Of a DNA stretch of 64,000 nucleotides, positions 35,766-45,075 are shown piece after piece. Positions within the stretch are counted from its first letter, which is position 1. Each line of letters opens with the position of its first letter. Source of the stretch: Pelagadaptatus sp034112445 (GTDB lineage: Bacteria > Pseudomonadota > Gammaproteobacteria > Pseudomonadales > Cellvibrionaceae); contig JAWUVI010000001.1 of assembly GCA_034112445.1 (NCBI GenBank), positions 1-64,000 of the forward strand, in the 5' to 3' direction. A program made the translations under genes and the position numbers. A model generated the notes under the pieces. It ran no database searches and was not told where the DNA came from. It worked only from the letters and a program-made list of their open reading frames with translations.

Positions 35766-37205
35766 ATGAGTCAAGACGATAAAACCAATCAACAATCTAG
35801 TACGGATCAACAATCTAGTACTAATCAACAATGGGGCGGACGATTTACAGAGGCGACTGATGCTTTTGTTCAGCGCTTTACCGCTTCAATCCAATTTGAT
35901 CAGCGTTTATATCGTCATGATATCCAAGGCTCAATTGCTCACGCGACTATGTTAGAGCAAGCTGGCGTATTAACAACTGAAGAAAAAGACAGCATTATCA
36001 ATGGTTTACAAGAAGTTCAGCAAGATGTTGAATCAGGCCAGATTCAGTGGTCAATTCCACTAGAAGACGTTCACATGAACATTGAGTCAGCACTTACTGA
36101 CAAAATTGGTATCACTGGCAAAAAGCTGCACACAGGACGTTCACGCAACGATCAAGTAGCCACAGATATCCGCCTTTGGTTGCGCGACGAAATCGATCTT
36201 ATTAGTCTTGAATTAACGCGCTTACAAACGGGAATGATCAAATTAGCCGCAACCGAAGCCGATACCATTATGCCTGGGTTTACTCACCTGCAAACAGCTC
36301 AACCGGTAACCTTTGGTCATCACTTATTGGCATGGAATGAAATGCTAGAACGTGATTTTGGTCGCCTCCAAGATTGCCGTAAACGCTTAAATCAGTCACC
36401 ACTTGGTGCCGCTGCACTGGCTGGGACAACTTACCCAATTAACCGACAACTAACGGCTGATCTGCTCGGCTTTGACGGCCCCACTCGCAACAGCCTCGAT
36501 TCAGTTTCAGACAGAGATTTCGGCATAGAGTTTTGCGCCTTCGCCAGCATGCTGTTAACCCACATGTCGCGCATGTCAGAAGAATTGGTTTTGTGGACAT
36601 CATCGCAATTTAACTTTATCAATTTACCGGATCGCTTTTGTACGGGCTCATCCATTATGCCGCAAAAGAAAAATCCTGATGTACCCGAGCTAGTAAGGGG
36701 AAAAACTGGACGGGTTAATGGTCATTTAATCTGCCTACTGACCCTGATGAAATCTCAACCATTGGCTTACAACAAGGACAACCAAGAAGATAAGGAGCCC
36801 TTGTTTGATTCTGTTGATACCGTCAAAGACTGTCTCAGAGCTTTCGCTGACATGATCCCTGCAATCCAAGCCAAACAAGACAATATGCTAGAAGCGGCTA
36901 AGAGAGGGTTTTCAACAGCCACTGATCTAGCCGACTATTTGGTTGGAAAAGGTGTGGCTTTTCGTGACGCTCATGAAATTGTAGGAAAATCAGTTGCTTA
37001 CGGATTAGAAACTGGAAAAGATTTATCAGAAATGACGCTCTCAGAACTGCAACAATTCAGCGATAGCATAACCGATGACGTTTTTTCAGTACTCACACTG
37101 GAAGGCTCTGTCGCCGCCCGTGACCACATTGGTGGCACCGCTCCAAATCAAGTTCGCACGGCCTCTAACTCAGCGTTACAAAAAGTTGCTTCTAGACACA
37201 TATAG
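35766..37205 (+). CDS. argH: Argininosuccinate lyase
   Basis: A 479-residue lyase releasing arginine and fumarate, the last step of arginine synthesis. The family signature GSSIMPQKKNPDVPEL with the catalytic Ser is present, along with SRNDQVATD and TAQPVTFGH. The true fold begins at WGGRFTE (about residue 23). The first 22 residues are an extra polar tail with QQSST repeats, encoded by 18-bp tandem repeats, unlikely to affect catalysis. It is divergent from algZ. Identification is secure. Confidence 0.97.
   Translation: MSQDDKTNQQSSTDQQSSTNQQWGGRFTEATDAFVQRFTASIQFDQRLYRHDIQGSIAHATMLEQAGVLTTEEKDSIINGLQEVQQDVESGQIQWSIPLEDVHMNIESALTDKIGITGKKLHTGRSRNDQVATDIRLWLRDEIDLISLELTRLQTGMIKLAATEADTIMPGFTHLQTAQPVTFGHHLLAWNEMLERDFGRLQDCRKRLNQSPLGAAALAGTTYPINRQLTADLLGFDGPTRNSLDSVSDRDFGIEFCAFASMLLTHMSRMSEELVLWTSSQFNFINLPDRFCTGSSIMPQKKNPDVPELVRGKTGRVNGHLICLLTLMKSQPLAYNKDNQEDKEPLFDSVDTVKDCLRAFADMIPAIQAKQDNMLEAAKRGFSTATDLADYLVGKGVAFRDAHEIVGKSVAYGLETGKDLSEMTLSELQQFSDSITDDVFSVLTLEGSVAARDHIGGTAPNQVRTASNSALQKVASRHI
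35787..35834 (+). repeat. 18-bp in-frame tandem repeats at the argH 5' end
   Basis: AATCAACAATCTAGTACG, then GATCAACAATCTAGTACT, then a partial AATCAACAATGG: 2.7 copies in frame, giving NQQSSTDQQSSTNQQ. They sit directly before the conserved start of the lyase fold. Confidence 0.85.
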
Positions 37206-37238
37206 GTAGTATACCGACCCAGTTGTAACAACGAAAAT

Positions 37239-37277
37239 ATAGCACCAGCCGCTCAACATTTAAGCGGTTAGTGCTAT
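37239..37277. other. Large imperfect inverted repeat between argH and the hybrid kinase
   Basis: ATAGCACCAGCCGCT and AGCGGTTAGTGCTAT pair at 13 of 15 positions across a 9-base loop, 33 bp after the argH stop. No T-run follows on the plus strand, so it is not a standard intrinsic terminator. Transcript protection or partial termination is possible. Confidence 0.5.
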
Positions 37278-37336
37278 ACTCAACAAACCACACAATTTTG
37301 GCTTGTGATTATCAACCTCTAGGGATAGATTTTTCG

Positions 37337-39058
37337 ATGAATACCGATTCAAATGATCCAAAGCTGCTCAAGCAGCACATTCTATTTCTCGAGCAGAAAT
37401 TAGAAGAATTACAGCAGAATCAAGATAAAAATCATCACAGCCATATGCAAGCACAGCAAGAGGCTCTCTCGATCAGCCAAGCTCGATCAGAATTTTTAAC
37501 TCGTATGAGCCATGAAATTCGCACACCCATGAATGCCATCATAGGTATGGGGCACTTACTTGAAGACACCTCTTTAAATCGTAAACAGAAAGACTACCTG
37601 CAAAACATTAACTTATCGTCTGAACATTTATTACAGATCATTGATGAGATAATGGATTTTTCCAAACTTGAGTCAGGTAAATACCTACTTGAAGACAATC
37701 ATTTTGATCTCGATTCCATTTATGAAGAGTTATCCACCGAACTAGAAACACGAGCAGTCAATAAGAATATCGAGATTATCTTTGATGTTGCTCGAGAAGT
37801 GCCGCGTTTTATTAAAGGCGACTCAAAACGTCTACATCAAATATTGCATCACTTGATTGATAACGCGTTAAAGTTTACCAGCTCCGGTGAAATAACCATT
37901 ACCACTCGTAAAAAATCGCGCCAAGGCCAGCAACTGGAATTGGAATTTACGGTACAAGATACTGGAACTGGAATTGCCCAAAAAGATATTAGCCGCCTGT
38001 TTGAGCCATTTATTCAACTCGATGGATCAACCTCAAGAAGCACGGGTGGAACAGGCCTAGGCCTCACAATCTGTAAGTATTTAGTAACTCAAATGGGTGG
38101 AGAAATCAGCCTTGTAAGCAAGGAGAATGAGGGCAGTAAAGTAACCTTTACAGCCATTGTTAATCGCAGTCACCTCGGTGAACGCACCTTGCACCCAGAG
38201 CCTCAACGGTTTTATAGCATGCGGACTTTGATCATCGATGATCATCCGGCGGCACTTACCGTATTAAAAAGTACAGCTGAGTCATTAAAGCTTCAAGTTG
38301 AAACCGCAACCAATGCTCTAGACGCCTTAGAGTTGCTTGAGCGTTGCTCTAATGATCCAGAAAAGCGTTTTGACTTGGTTTTAGTCGATTATAAAATGCC
38401 AGAAATAGATGGCATCGAGACCTGTAAGTTAATCAGTAAGCGCACCAATATAACTCACAAGCCAAAATGCATCTTGATCTCTAGCCTGTCTCGCGACGAG
38501 ATCTCAGATGAGCAAACTATAGAGTGCGCACATGGCTATGTCCGCAAGCCCATCACCCCATCACGAATATTTGATGCGATTGCATTGTCGTTTGGCGAAA
38601 GCCTGTTTGACAATGAAGCTGACAAGCTATTAAGCCAGTCACAACAAGATGAGATCCTTAATGGCGCTCATTTATTGCTAGCCGAAGACAACATAGTTAA
38701 CCAGAAAGTTGCTCTTGGTATCTTAAAGAAAAAAGGCGTTGCGATTACCATTGCCAACAATGGTGAAGAGGCCGTTCAAATCCTCAATCAACACCCAGAA
38801 TTTACCTTTGACGCTATCCTTATGGACATGGAAATGCCTCTAATGGATGGCTATCAAGCCACTCGTCATATTCGCAAAAACGCTCATGATGAAGATATAC
38901 CCATCATTGCCATGACAGCCCATGCCTTACAAGGTGATCGTGAGCTTTGCTTACAGGCGGGCATGGATGACTATTTAACTAAGCCCGTTAATCCACAAAC
39001 CATGTATCAAGTGATTGCCAACCACATTGCTGATAGGATTACTCTGCACCATAAATAA
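37337..39058 (+). CDS. Soluble hybrid histidine kinase with two receiver domains
   Basis: A 573-residue protein started at ATG 37337 (AGGGAT 10 bases upstream); a GTG further up sits in the hairpin arm and is rejected. It has no transmembrane or PAS domain. A short coiled coil (about 10-45) leads straight to HisKA with His59 in MSHEIRTP, then the HATPase domain (DTGTGIA, GGTGLGLTI), a receiver with VDYKMPEIDG and a second receiver with LMDMEMPLMDG. Lacking a sensor and an Hpt domain, it probably works in a phosphorelay with other proteins. It is placed between argH and cyaA, where Pseudomonas has no kinase gene. Confidence 0.88.
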   Translation: MNTDSNDPKLLKQHILFLEQKLEELQQNQDKNHHSHMQAQQEALSISQARSEFLTRMSHEIRTPMNAIIGMGHLLEDTSLNRKQKDYLQNINLSSEHLLQIIDEIMDFSKLESGKYLLEDNHFDLDSIYEELSTELETRAVNKNIEIIFDVAREVPRFIKGDSKRLHQILHHLIDNALKFTSSGEITITTRKKSRQGQQLELEFTVQDTGTGIAQKDISRLFEPFIQLDGSTSRSTGGTGLGLTICKYLVTQMGGEISLVSKENEGSKVTFTAIVNRSHLGERTLHPEPQRFYSMRTLIIDDHPAALTVLKSTAESLKLQVETATNALDALELLERCSNDPEKRFDLVLVDYKMPEIDGIETCKLISKRTNITHKPKCILISSLSRDEISDEQTIECAHGYVRKPITPSRIFDAIALSFGESLFDNEADKLLSQSQQDEILNGAHLLLAEDNIVNQKVALGILKKKGVAITIANNGEEAVQILNQHPEFTFDAILMDMEMPLMDGYQATRHIRKNAHDEDIPIIAMTAHALQGDRELCLQAGMDDYLTKPVNPQTMYQVIANHIADRITLHHK

Positions 39059-39082
39059 CCTCTAGTATCATTTGAGCTCTCT

Positions 39083-41917
39083 ATGACTGTCGATTTAAAT
39101 ACACTGCCCGACTTTAAAATAGACCGCTCACGACTTACTCAAGTTAAGAACAATTTCTTAACTTTTAACAAGTCACGATTAGAGCGAACCTCCGCCAGCC
39201 TAGACTATCGGCAAAAAATATTTTTAGAGCTTATCTCTCTCTTATTTCACGTTAATCACCCGGTGCTCCCGGGTTATGTCAGCAGTGAAACGCCAGCAGG
39301 TGTTCAACAATACAAACCTTGTAAGAACACACTAAAAATTGCTAAGACACTGTCTAAAAGTTTTCGTTTTCAATCCCTAACAAACCAACAGGCTTCAATA
39401 GAAGCATTATTTGTTATGGGAAGTATTGGCACGATAGGGCAAAGTCGCAGCAGTGATTTAGATTTTTGGGTGTGCCATGACCCCAAACTGAGCCAAGATG
39501 AACTCATAGCGTTACAAAAAAAATGTGACAACATCAGCTTATGGGCAAAATCACTTGGCTTAGAGGCCGTGTTTTTTTTAATGAATGCAGGTGAGTTTAA
39601 GCGGGGTAAAAGCAGCGCACTTTCAGAAGAATCAAGCGGCAGCGCACAACATAAATTATTATTAGATGAGTTTTATCGAACGGGAATTCTCATTGCTGGG
39701 CGCTATCCCCTCTGGTGGTTCGTTGACCCCGACTATGAAACCTATTACACACAGTATAGTAATACGCTCTTAGAAAAAAAATTCATTCAAGAAAAGCACG
39801 TTATTGATTTTGGCGGTTTAGACAAAATTGACCCTCAAGAATTTATTACTGCGAGTATATGGCAGTTGTATAAATCTATTGAATCACCCTATAAATCAAT
39901 TTTGAAATTATTGTTATTGGAGGTGTACGCCTCTCGTAAATCTCAGCAAGAAATTCTTTGTGTAGAATTTAAATCAAAAATATTCTCCGGCAAAACATCC
40001 ATTGATGACTTAGATCCTTATTTTTTAATTTACAAAGCTAACGAGGCTTATTTACAAAAGAATAACCAAGACACACGCATTGATTTGTTACGGCGCTGTT
40101 TCTATCTTAAAGTGAATAGACCTCTATCAAAAAAGCCACACACTTCTCCACAATCTTGGCAACGAATAAGCTTACAAAAGATTGTACAACAATGGAGCTG
40201 GAAAAAAGAACACATTCAATTACTCGACAAAAAGTCTTCGTGGAATGCACTGCAAGTTATTGATGAAAAACAAATAATCATCAATGAATTATTATCAGGG
40301 TATAAGTTTTTAACCCATTTTTTTCGTGAACACGGTACTGCCAACGACATAAATCAAAACAAAGAAATTAATTTATTAGGTAGAAAGTTATTTTCTGCTT
40401 TTGAACGTCGCAGTGGTAAAATTGAAAACATAAACCCCAACATCTCAAAAAATATTTCGGCGAGCCACCTTACTTTTAAAATCAAAGAACAACCTGCCAA
40501 AACTGATCAGTGGTCGGTTTATTGTCAAACTAAAAATGACGAACTCACTGCCGAGAACCAATTGTTTACCTGCTCTTCTCTAATAGAGCTTATATGCTGG
40601 ACTTACTGCAACAAAATTTACACAGAACAAACCCATGCAGCCATATTACATAAAGACAAAACGATAAACGCTAGAGGTTTTTATTCTTCGTTAGAGAAGT
40701 GGCGAGAATCGGTTAGCAAATCCACCAAAAAAATATCATTTGAAAGCAAGCCTACGCCTCTTAACATTCTAATATTTATCAATATTTTTGGTTATGACTC
40801 TGAAGATATTTCAGACTCTGAGCAGGGGAATTTAGATGTTTTATCTTATGGTAAAAACCATTTAAATTTGATCAACGATATTCATATGGTTGTACATAAC
40901 TCCTGGAATGAAACTACCGTTTATTCCCATGAAACAAATACTGTGCAAAATTTTATGTGTGATTTTTTTAATTTAAAAAATCCACACCAAAACAAAAATA
41001 ACCCAAACATAATTATTCATTGTGAAAATCAACATTTATCCGCACAAATTAAGCAACGAATTTTATCCTTGCTGTCGCAAACGAAAAATTTATTTGAAAA
41101 AAAGAGTGTTTCTAGCAAACAATTAGTTATTAATGTTGAATCTAATTTTTTAGCTTTTGAAGCTAATAACAACAACATTATTTCTTATAATTTTATAAGC
41201 CGAGAGCAATTACTGGATCATTTATCTAAACCTAGACAAGATTTTTGTTCGACTGTATTTGATGAAAAAACGTTATTAAACGATCCTCTTAATGCCCTAT
41301 ATTTAACCGCTAATAAAAACCACAATAACGATTCAATTCAGGTTTTTTATCTGGCCAATAAAAGTACCGCTGACGTCTATGTGTTAGATGAAAAAAATAG
41401 TCTGACCCAATACTTTCTCCCCTTTCAAGATGAGCAATCTTTATTAAGGCCATTACACCGATTCATTCGCTCTATAATTCACCGCCAGCAACTGCGTAAC
41501 GATGATCTTGATAATTTTGGAATATACCCAGTAGAGTTTTTCCAATTAAAGAAAGAACGCAATGGAATCTATATCGCCAGCCCACGGCACGTTATAAACG
41601 AATTATCCAATTTACAATTTTTTAACATTCAAGCTATTGCCAATCACGGCCAAAATCATGAAATAGAATTTTCAATTTATTGTGATGACACGGCCTTTCA
41701 CACCAGTGAGCACGGCCAAGATACTTATAATAAAGTCGCACAACATATATTGTCACATCGGAAAAACGCCGAAAAATACCCCTGCTATCTAACCGATTTA
41801 GACCTGAGCAATATGCCGCCAAATTTAACGGGGCCAATAGCACTACAAACCGCGCATTTTTTGCAATATAAAAAACAGATAGAGCAAAACCTCAATCAAG
41901 CGTTGGGGAGTCTTTAA
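39083..41917 (+). CDS. cyaA: Class I adenylate cyclase
   Basis: A 944-residue enterobacterial-type adenylate cyclase making cAMP from ATP. The nucleotidyltransferase catalytic motif runs from 113 to 130 (GSIGTIGQSRSSDLDFWV), with Asp125 and Asp127 as metal ligands. The C-terminal regulatory half is much less conserved, AT-rich and asparagine-rich (for example around 655-720). Length is near that of Pseudomonas CyaA. It follows the hybrid kinase by 24 bp, so the two may be co-transcribed. In relatives cAMP feeds Vfr/CRP control of pili and virulence. Identification is secure. Confidence 0.93.
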   Translation: MTVDLNTLPDFKIDRSRLTQVKNNFLTFNKSRLERTSASLDYRQKIFLELISLLFHVNHPVLPGYVSSETPAGVQQYKPCKNTLKIAKTLSKSFRFQSLTNQQASIEALFVMGSIGTIGQSRSSDLDFWVCHDPKLSQDELIALQKKCDNISLWAKSLGLEAVFFLMNAGEFKRGKSSALSEESSGSAQHKLLLDEFYRTGILIAGRYPLWWFVDPDYETYYTQYSNTLLEKKFIQEKHVIDFGGLDKIDPQEFITASIWQLYKSIESPYKSILKLLLLEVYASRKSQQEILCVEFKSKIFSGKTSIDDLDPYFLIYKANEAYLQKNNQDTRIDLLRRCFYLKVNRPLSKKPHTSPQSWQRISLQKIVQQWSWKKEHIQLLDKKSSWNALQVIDEKQIIINELLSGYKFLTHFFREHGTANDINQNKEINLLGRKLFSAFERRSGKIENINPNISKNISASHLTFKIKEQPAKTDQWSVYCQTKNDELTAENQLFTCSSLIELICWTYCNKIYTEQTHAAILHKDKTINARGFYSSLEKWRESVSKSTKKISFESKPTPLNILIFINIFGYDSEDISDSEQGNLDVLSYGKNHLNLINDIHMVVHNSWNETTVYSHETNTVQNFMCDFFNLKNPHQNKNNPNIIIHCENQHLSAQIKQRILSLLSQTKNLFEKKSVSSKQLVINVESNFLAFEANNNNIISYNFISREQLLDHLSKPRQDFCSTVFDEKTLLNDPLNALYLTANKNHNNDSIQVFYLANKSTADVYVLDEKNSLTQYFLPFQDEQSLLRPLHRFIRSIIHRQQLRNDDLDNFGIYPVEFFQLKKERNGIYIASPRHVINELSNLQFFNIQAIANHGQNHEIEFSIYCDDTAFHTSEHGQDTYNKVAQHILSHRKNAEKYPCYLTDLDLSNMPPNLTGPIALQTAHFLQYKKQIEQNLNQALGSL

Positions 41918-41945
41918 AAGAGCCTGTAATTAATACCTAACTTTG

Positions 41946-41975
41946 TTGTGAGCAACCTCTCTCAGGCTTTATACT
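41946..41975 (+). promoter_or_regulatory. Candidate sigma-70 promoter for lptM-lysA-dapF
   Basis: TTGTGA (41946-41951) and TATACT (41970-41975) are spaced by 18 bp, about 50 bp before the lptM start codon. They begin 29 bp after cyaA ends, consistent with a promoter for the downstream lysine operon. Confidence 0.45.
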
Positions 41976-42025
41976 CGTCACCTACCATCGCACCCTTAAA
42001 TTCAGTCTACCGTTACGGAGCTACC

Positions 42026-42148
42026 ATGCATAAACTTGCTGCCCTGAGCCTATCTTTACTATTACTTACTGGGCTCACTGCCTGCGGACAAAAAGGTCCA
42101 TTAATATTGCCTGAGTCAACCAACACAACCGCACAAACTCAGCAATAA
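42026..42148 (+). CDS. lptM: Small outer-membrane lipoprotein LptM (YifL-like)
   Basis: A 40-residue lipoprotein. The signal peptide has lipobox LTAC with Cys20, followed by GQKGPLILP, the hallmark of the YifL/LptM family. The start at ATG 42026 has GGAG 5 bases upstream; a GTG further up gives a longer frame without homology. LptM helps the LptD/LptE lipopolysaccharide translocon mature in E. coli. It sits between cyaA and lysA, the conserved place for this gene (lppL in Pseudomonas). Identification is good despite the small size. Confidence 0.88.
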   Translation: MHKLAALSLSLLLLTGLTACGQKGPLILPESTNTTAQTQQ

Positions 42149-42187
42149 GCTTAACCCGCTCTAACAACGCTTTTACTTGAGAACATC

Positions 42188-43468
42188 ATGTCTGAATTTA
42201 ATCAACGCAATGGTCAATTGCACGCTGAAGCTGTCTCTTTAAACCAGCTTGCTAATACTTATGGCACTCCACTTTATGTCTACAGCAGCCAGGCGCTATC
42301 ACAACACTATCTCAATTACGCCAATGCGTTAAATGACCACCCCGGCATGATTTGCTATGCGGTCAAAGCCAATTCAAATATCGCCATTTTGAGCTTACTC
42401 GCTAACTTAGGCTCAGGTTTTGACATTGTTTCTGAGGGTGAACTGGAAAGGGTACTTCTTGCTGGAGGCGATCCATCACGTATTGTGTTTTCAGGAGTGG
42501 GTAAAACGCCTCACGAAATGCGTCGAGCCTTGAGCGCTGGCGTTCATTGTTTTAATGTTGAGTCCTCTGCCGAACTTGATGTTCTAGCAGCTGTAGCAGA
42601 ACAAGAGGGCATCCAAGCCAATATCTCTTTGCGTGTAAACCCTGATGTTGATGCCAATACCCACCCGTATATTTCAACCGGACTAAAAGAGAATAAGTTT
42701 GGTATCGACATACAAGAAGCTCCAGCCGTGTATGCCCATGCAGCCACTAAAGAATCCCTTAATATCGTTGGTATCGATTGTCACATTGGCTCTCAACTTG
42801 TCGAGCTAGAGCCTTTCCTTGACGCTTTAGATAGAGTCTTGGCTTTAGTTGATGAATTGGCCGAGCAAAACATAACGATCCAGCACCTAGATTTAGGTGG
42901 TGGCTTAGGCGTTACCTATAAAGATGAAGTTCCGCCCTCTGTTGAGAGTTATATGAACGCCATCAAAGCAAAAGTCGGCGACCGTCAACTGGCTTTGATT
43001 TTTGAGCCTGGGCGCTCTATTGCCGCTAATGCCGGTGTTTTGTTAACTAAAGTTGAATATTTGAAACCAACTCCGCACAAAAATTTCGCCATTATTGACG
43101 CGGCCATGAATGATAATATTCGTCCGGCGCTGTATCAGGCGTGGCAAGAAATTCGCCCCGTCACCCTTCACGCTGACAGCGATCGATCGGGTAACAGTAT
43201 GCTCTGGGATTTGGTCGGACCTGTTTGTGAGACTGGCGATTTTCTTGGTAAAGATAGATTGTTAAGCCTTGAGCCCGGCGACCTATTAGCCGTCATGTCT
43301 TCTGGCGCCTATGGATTTACCATGAGCTCTAACTACAATAGCCGTCCACGTGCGGCTGAGGTTTTAGTTAAAGGTGACCAGCACCAAATCATTAGGCAGC
43401 GTGAATCGCTAGCCGATTTGACTCGTGGAGAGAGTTTGCCGCAATCAGGTTTTTTGGATAATTCATGA
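42188..43468 (+). CDS. lysA: Diaminopimelate decarboxylase
   Basis: A 426-residue PLP enzyme of the alanine-racemase-like barrel, last step of lysine synthesis. The PLP lysine is Lys60 in CYAVKANSN. HIGSQ, GGGLGV and EPGR bind cofactor phosphate, and the catalytic Cys is in GPVCETGD. The start MSEFNQRNGQLHAE is typical. It overlaps dapF by four bases (ATGA), showing translational coupling in the order lysA-dapF. Identification is secure. Confidence 0.97.
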   Translation: MSEFNQRNGQLHAEAVSLNQLANTYGTPLYVYSSQALSQHYLNYANALNDHPGMICYAVKANSNIAILSLLANLGSGFDIVSEGELERVLLAGGDPSRIVFSGVGKTPHEMRRALSAGVHCFNVESSAELDVLAAVAEQEGIQANISLRVNPDVDANTHPYISTGLKENKFGIDIQEAPAVYAHAATKESLNIVGIDCHIGSQLVELEPFLDALDRVLALVDELAEQNITIQHLDLGGGLGVTYKDEVPPSVESYMNAIKAKVGDRQLALIFEPGRSIAANAGVLLTKVEYLKPTPHKNFAIIDAAMNDNIRPALYQAWQEIRPVTLHADSDRSGNSMLWDLVGPVCETGDFLGKDRLLSLEPGDLLAVMSSGAYGFTMSSNYNSRPRAAEVLVKGDQHQIIRQRESLADLTRGESLPQSGFLDNS

Positions 43469-44307
43469 AAATTCGATTCAGTAAAATGCATGGCTTGGGC
43501 AATGACTTCGTTGTTATCGATGCGATTAACCAAAGAGTTAATCTCTCAGAGACTCATATTCAGCAGCTTTCCGACCGACGTTTTGGCGTAGGTTGTGATC
43601 AAGTTTTATTAGTCGAAGTGCCTAGCTCACCTGATGTTGATTTCCGCTATCGCATTTTCAATGCTGATGGTTCTGAAGTTGAAAATTGTGGCAATGGTGC
43701 CCGCTGTTTTGCTCAATTTGTTCGTGAACGCAAACTCACCGGCAAGCGTCATATTGTCGTAGAAACCTCCTGCGGAATTATGACTCTCACGGTACAAAAG
43801 GATGATTCAATTACCGTCAATATGGGAATACCCATCCTCGAGCCACAACAAATTCCTTATAATGCCTCCCAGCAAAGATCCTCCTATCAAATGCAGATCA
43901 ATGCCGAAGGGATTGTAGATGAACTTGAAATAAGTGCCGTCTCTATGGGCAACCCTCATGCGGTTACTGTTGTTGAGGATACCTCTACGGCGGCTGTTGA
44001 ACAGCTTGGTCCTATTATTGAGTCGCACCATGATTTCCCTAATAAGGTAAACGCCGGCTTTATGCAGGTCATATCCCGTAACGAAATTGATTTACGTGTT
44101 TTTGAACGTGGTGTAGGCGAAACCCTTGCTTGTGGTACTGGCGCCTGCGCGGCAATGGTAGCGGGGCGCTTACGCAACCTGTTAGACTCAACGGTAAAAG
44201 TGAATTTACCGGGCGGCAGCCTTAAGATTGAATGGCAAGGCGAAGGCCAACCAGTACTCATGACTGGGCCAGCAGCTTCCGTATTTCACGGCCAAATTAA
44301 GCTATAA
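43465..44307 (+). CDS. dapF: Diaminopimelate epimerase
   Basis: A 280-residue cofactor-independent epimerase converting LL- to meso-diaminopimelate for lysine and peptidoglycan. The two catalytic cysteines are Cys75 in NCGNGARC and Cys223 in ACGTGACA, in two mirrored domains. Its start codon overlaps the lysA stop. Full length. Identification is secure. Confidence 0.97.
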   Translation: MKIRFSKMHGLGNDFVVIDAINQRVNLSETHIQQLSDRRFGVGCDQVLLVEVPSSPDVDFRYRIFNADGSEVENCGNGARCFAQFVRERKLTGKRHIVVETSCGIMTLTVQKDDSITVNMGIPILEPQQIPYNASQQRSSYQMQINAEGIVDELEISAVSMGNPHAVTVVEDTSTAAVEQLGPIIESHHDFPNKVNAGFMQVISRNEIDLRVFERGVGETLACGTGACAAMVAGRLRNLLDSTVKVNLPGGSLKIEWQGEGQPVLMTGPAASVFHGQIKL

Positions 44308-44328
44308 CCAAAGACGATAAGAAGACCT

Positions 44329-45021
44329 ATGAGCGATACAACTCTCACCGATTCCGAAGCAGCCATCACTGAACAACAAGTGGTTGAATACTTACGCAAT
44401 AAACCTGACTTTTTTGTTTCTCAACCAGGCCTGCTTGCTGACATCCGCTTACCCCATGCAAGCGGGCAAGCTATTTCTTTGGTAGAGCGCCAAGTATCTG
44501 TGTTACGGGAACGCAACATGGATATGCGTCATCGCTTAAGCAAGCTACTAGAAAATGCCCGAGATAATGATCGGTTATTTGAAAAAACCAAAAAGCTCGT
44601 ACTGGCATTACTTGAAAGTAAGAATCTCAATGACGCAGTAGAGGCTTTGCTTTACAGCTTTAAACATGATTTTGATATTCACTTCACCTCCATTATATTG
44701 TTTGGCGAAGATGCCACCGACAACAGCAAAGCAAAATTTGTCAGTATTAACAGCGCTCGAGAATCCATCGCCTCTCTGCTGAAAGGCAACCGCGCTCAAT
44801 GTGGAACCTTTAGCGAAACCGAGACCGAGTATTTATTTTCAGACCATGCCAGTGGCGTTGGTTCAGCAGCAATGGTACCCCTTGTGTTTGGCAATACTTT
44901 TGGTCTATTAGCCATCGCCAACCGTGATGCTAACTATTATCGTTCCAGCATGGGGACATTATTTTTAAGTTATATTGGCGAAGTGCTCAATCGGGTTTTA
45001 CCTCAACACCTACCCCAATAA
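44329..45021 (+). CDS. DUF484 family protein (GAF-like)
   Basis: A 230-residue protein of the DUF484 family, always found between dapF and xerC in gammaproteobacteria. The N-terminal conserved part is VVEYLRNKPDFFVSQPGLLADI, cited here only as positions about 22-43. A coiled coil (about 65-100) and a C-terminal GAF-like domain (about 105-225) follow. There are no catalytic motifs. A role linked to XerC or cell division is guilt by association only. The last codons and stop are the first unit of a three-copy 20-bp tandem repeat. Confidence 0.88.
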   Translation: MSDTTLTDSEAAITEQQVVEYLRNKPDFFVSQPGLLADIRLPHASGQAISLVERQVSVLRERNMDMRHRLSKLLENARDNDRLFEKTKKLVLALLESKNLNDAVEALLYSFKHDFDIHFTSIILFGEDATDNSKAKFVSINSARESIASLLKGNRAQCGTFSETETEYLFSDHASGVGSAAMVPLVFGNTFGLLAIANRDANYYRSSMGTLFLSYIGEVLNRVLPQHLPQ

Positions 45022-45060
45022 CCCAACACCTACCCAAATAACCTCAACCCTTACCCAGAT
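45001..45060 (+). repeat. Three 20-bp tandem repeats anchored on the DUF484 stop codon
   Basis: The units CCTCAACACCTACCCCAATA, ACCCAACACCTACCCAAATA and ACCTCAACCCTTACCCAGAT lie head to tail with an exact 20-base period. The first includes the gene's last codons and stop; each copy is followed by A, preserving the ATAA stop context. The array ends 15 bp before the xerC start codon. Confidence 0.9.
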
Positions 45061-45075
45061 AAAAGAGGTTCGGTA

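Noticed and set aside
37271..37336. GTG-initiated N-terminal extension of the soluble hybrid kinase
   Set aside because: The GTG lies in the arm of an inverted repeat, has no ribosome binding site, and the extension has no family match; ATG 37337 has AGGGAT at proper spacing.
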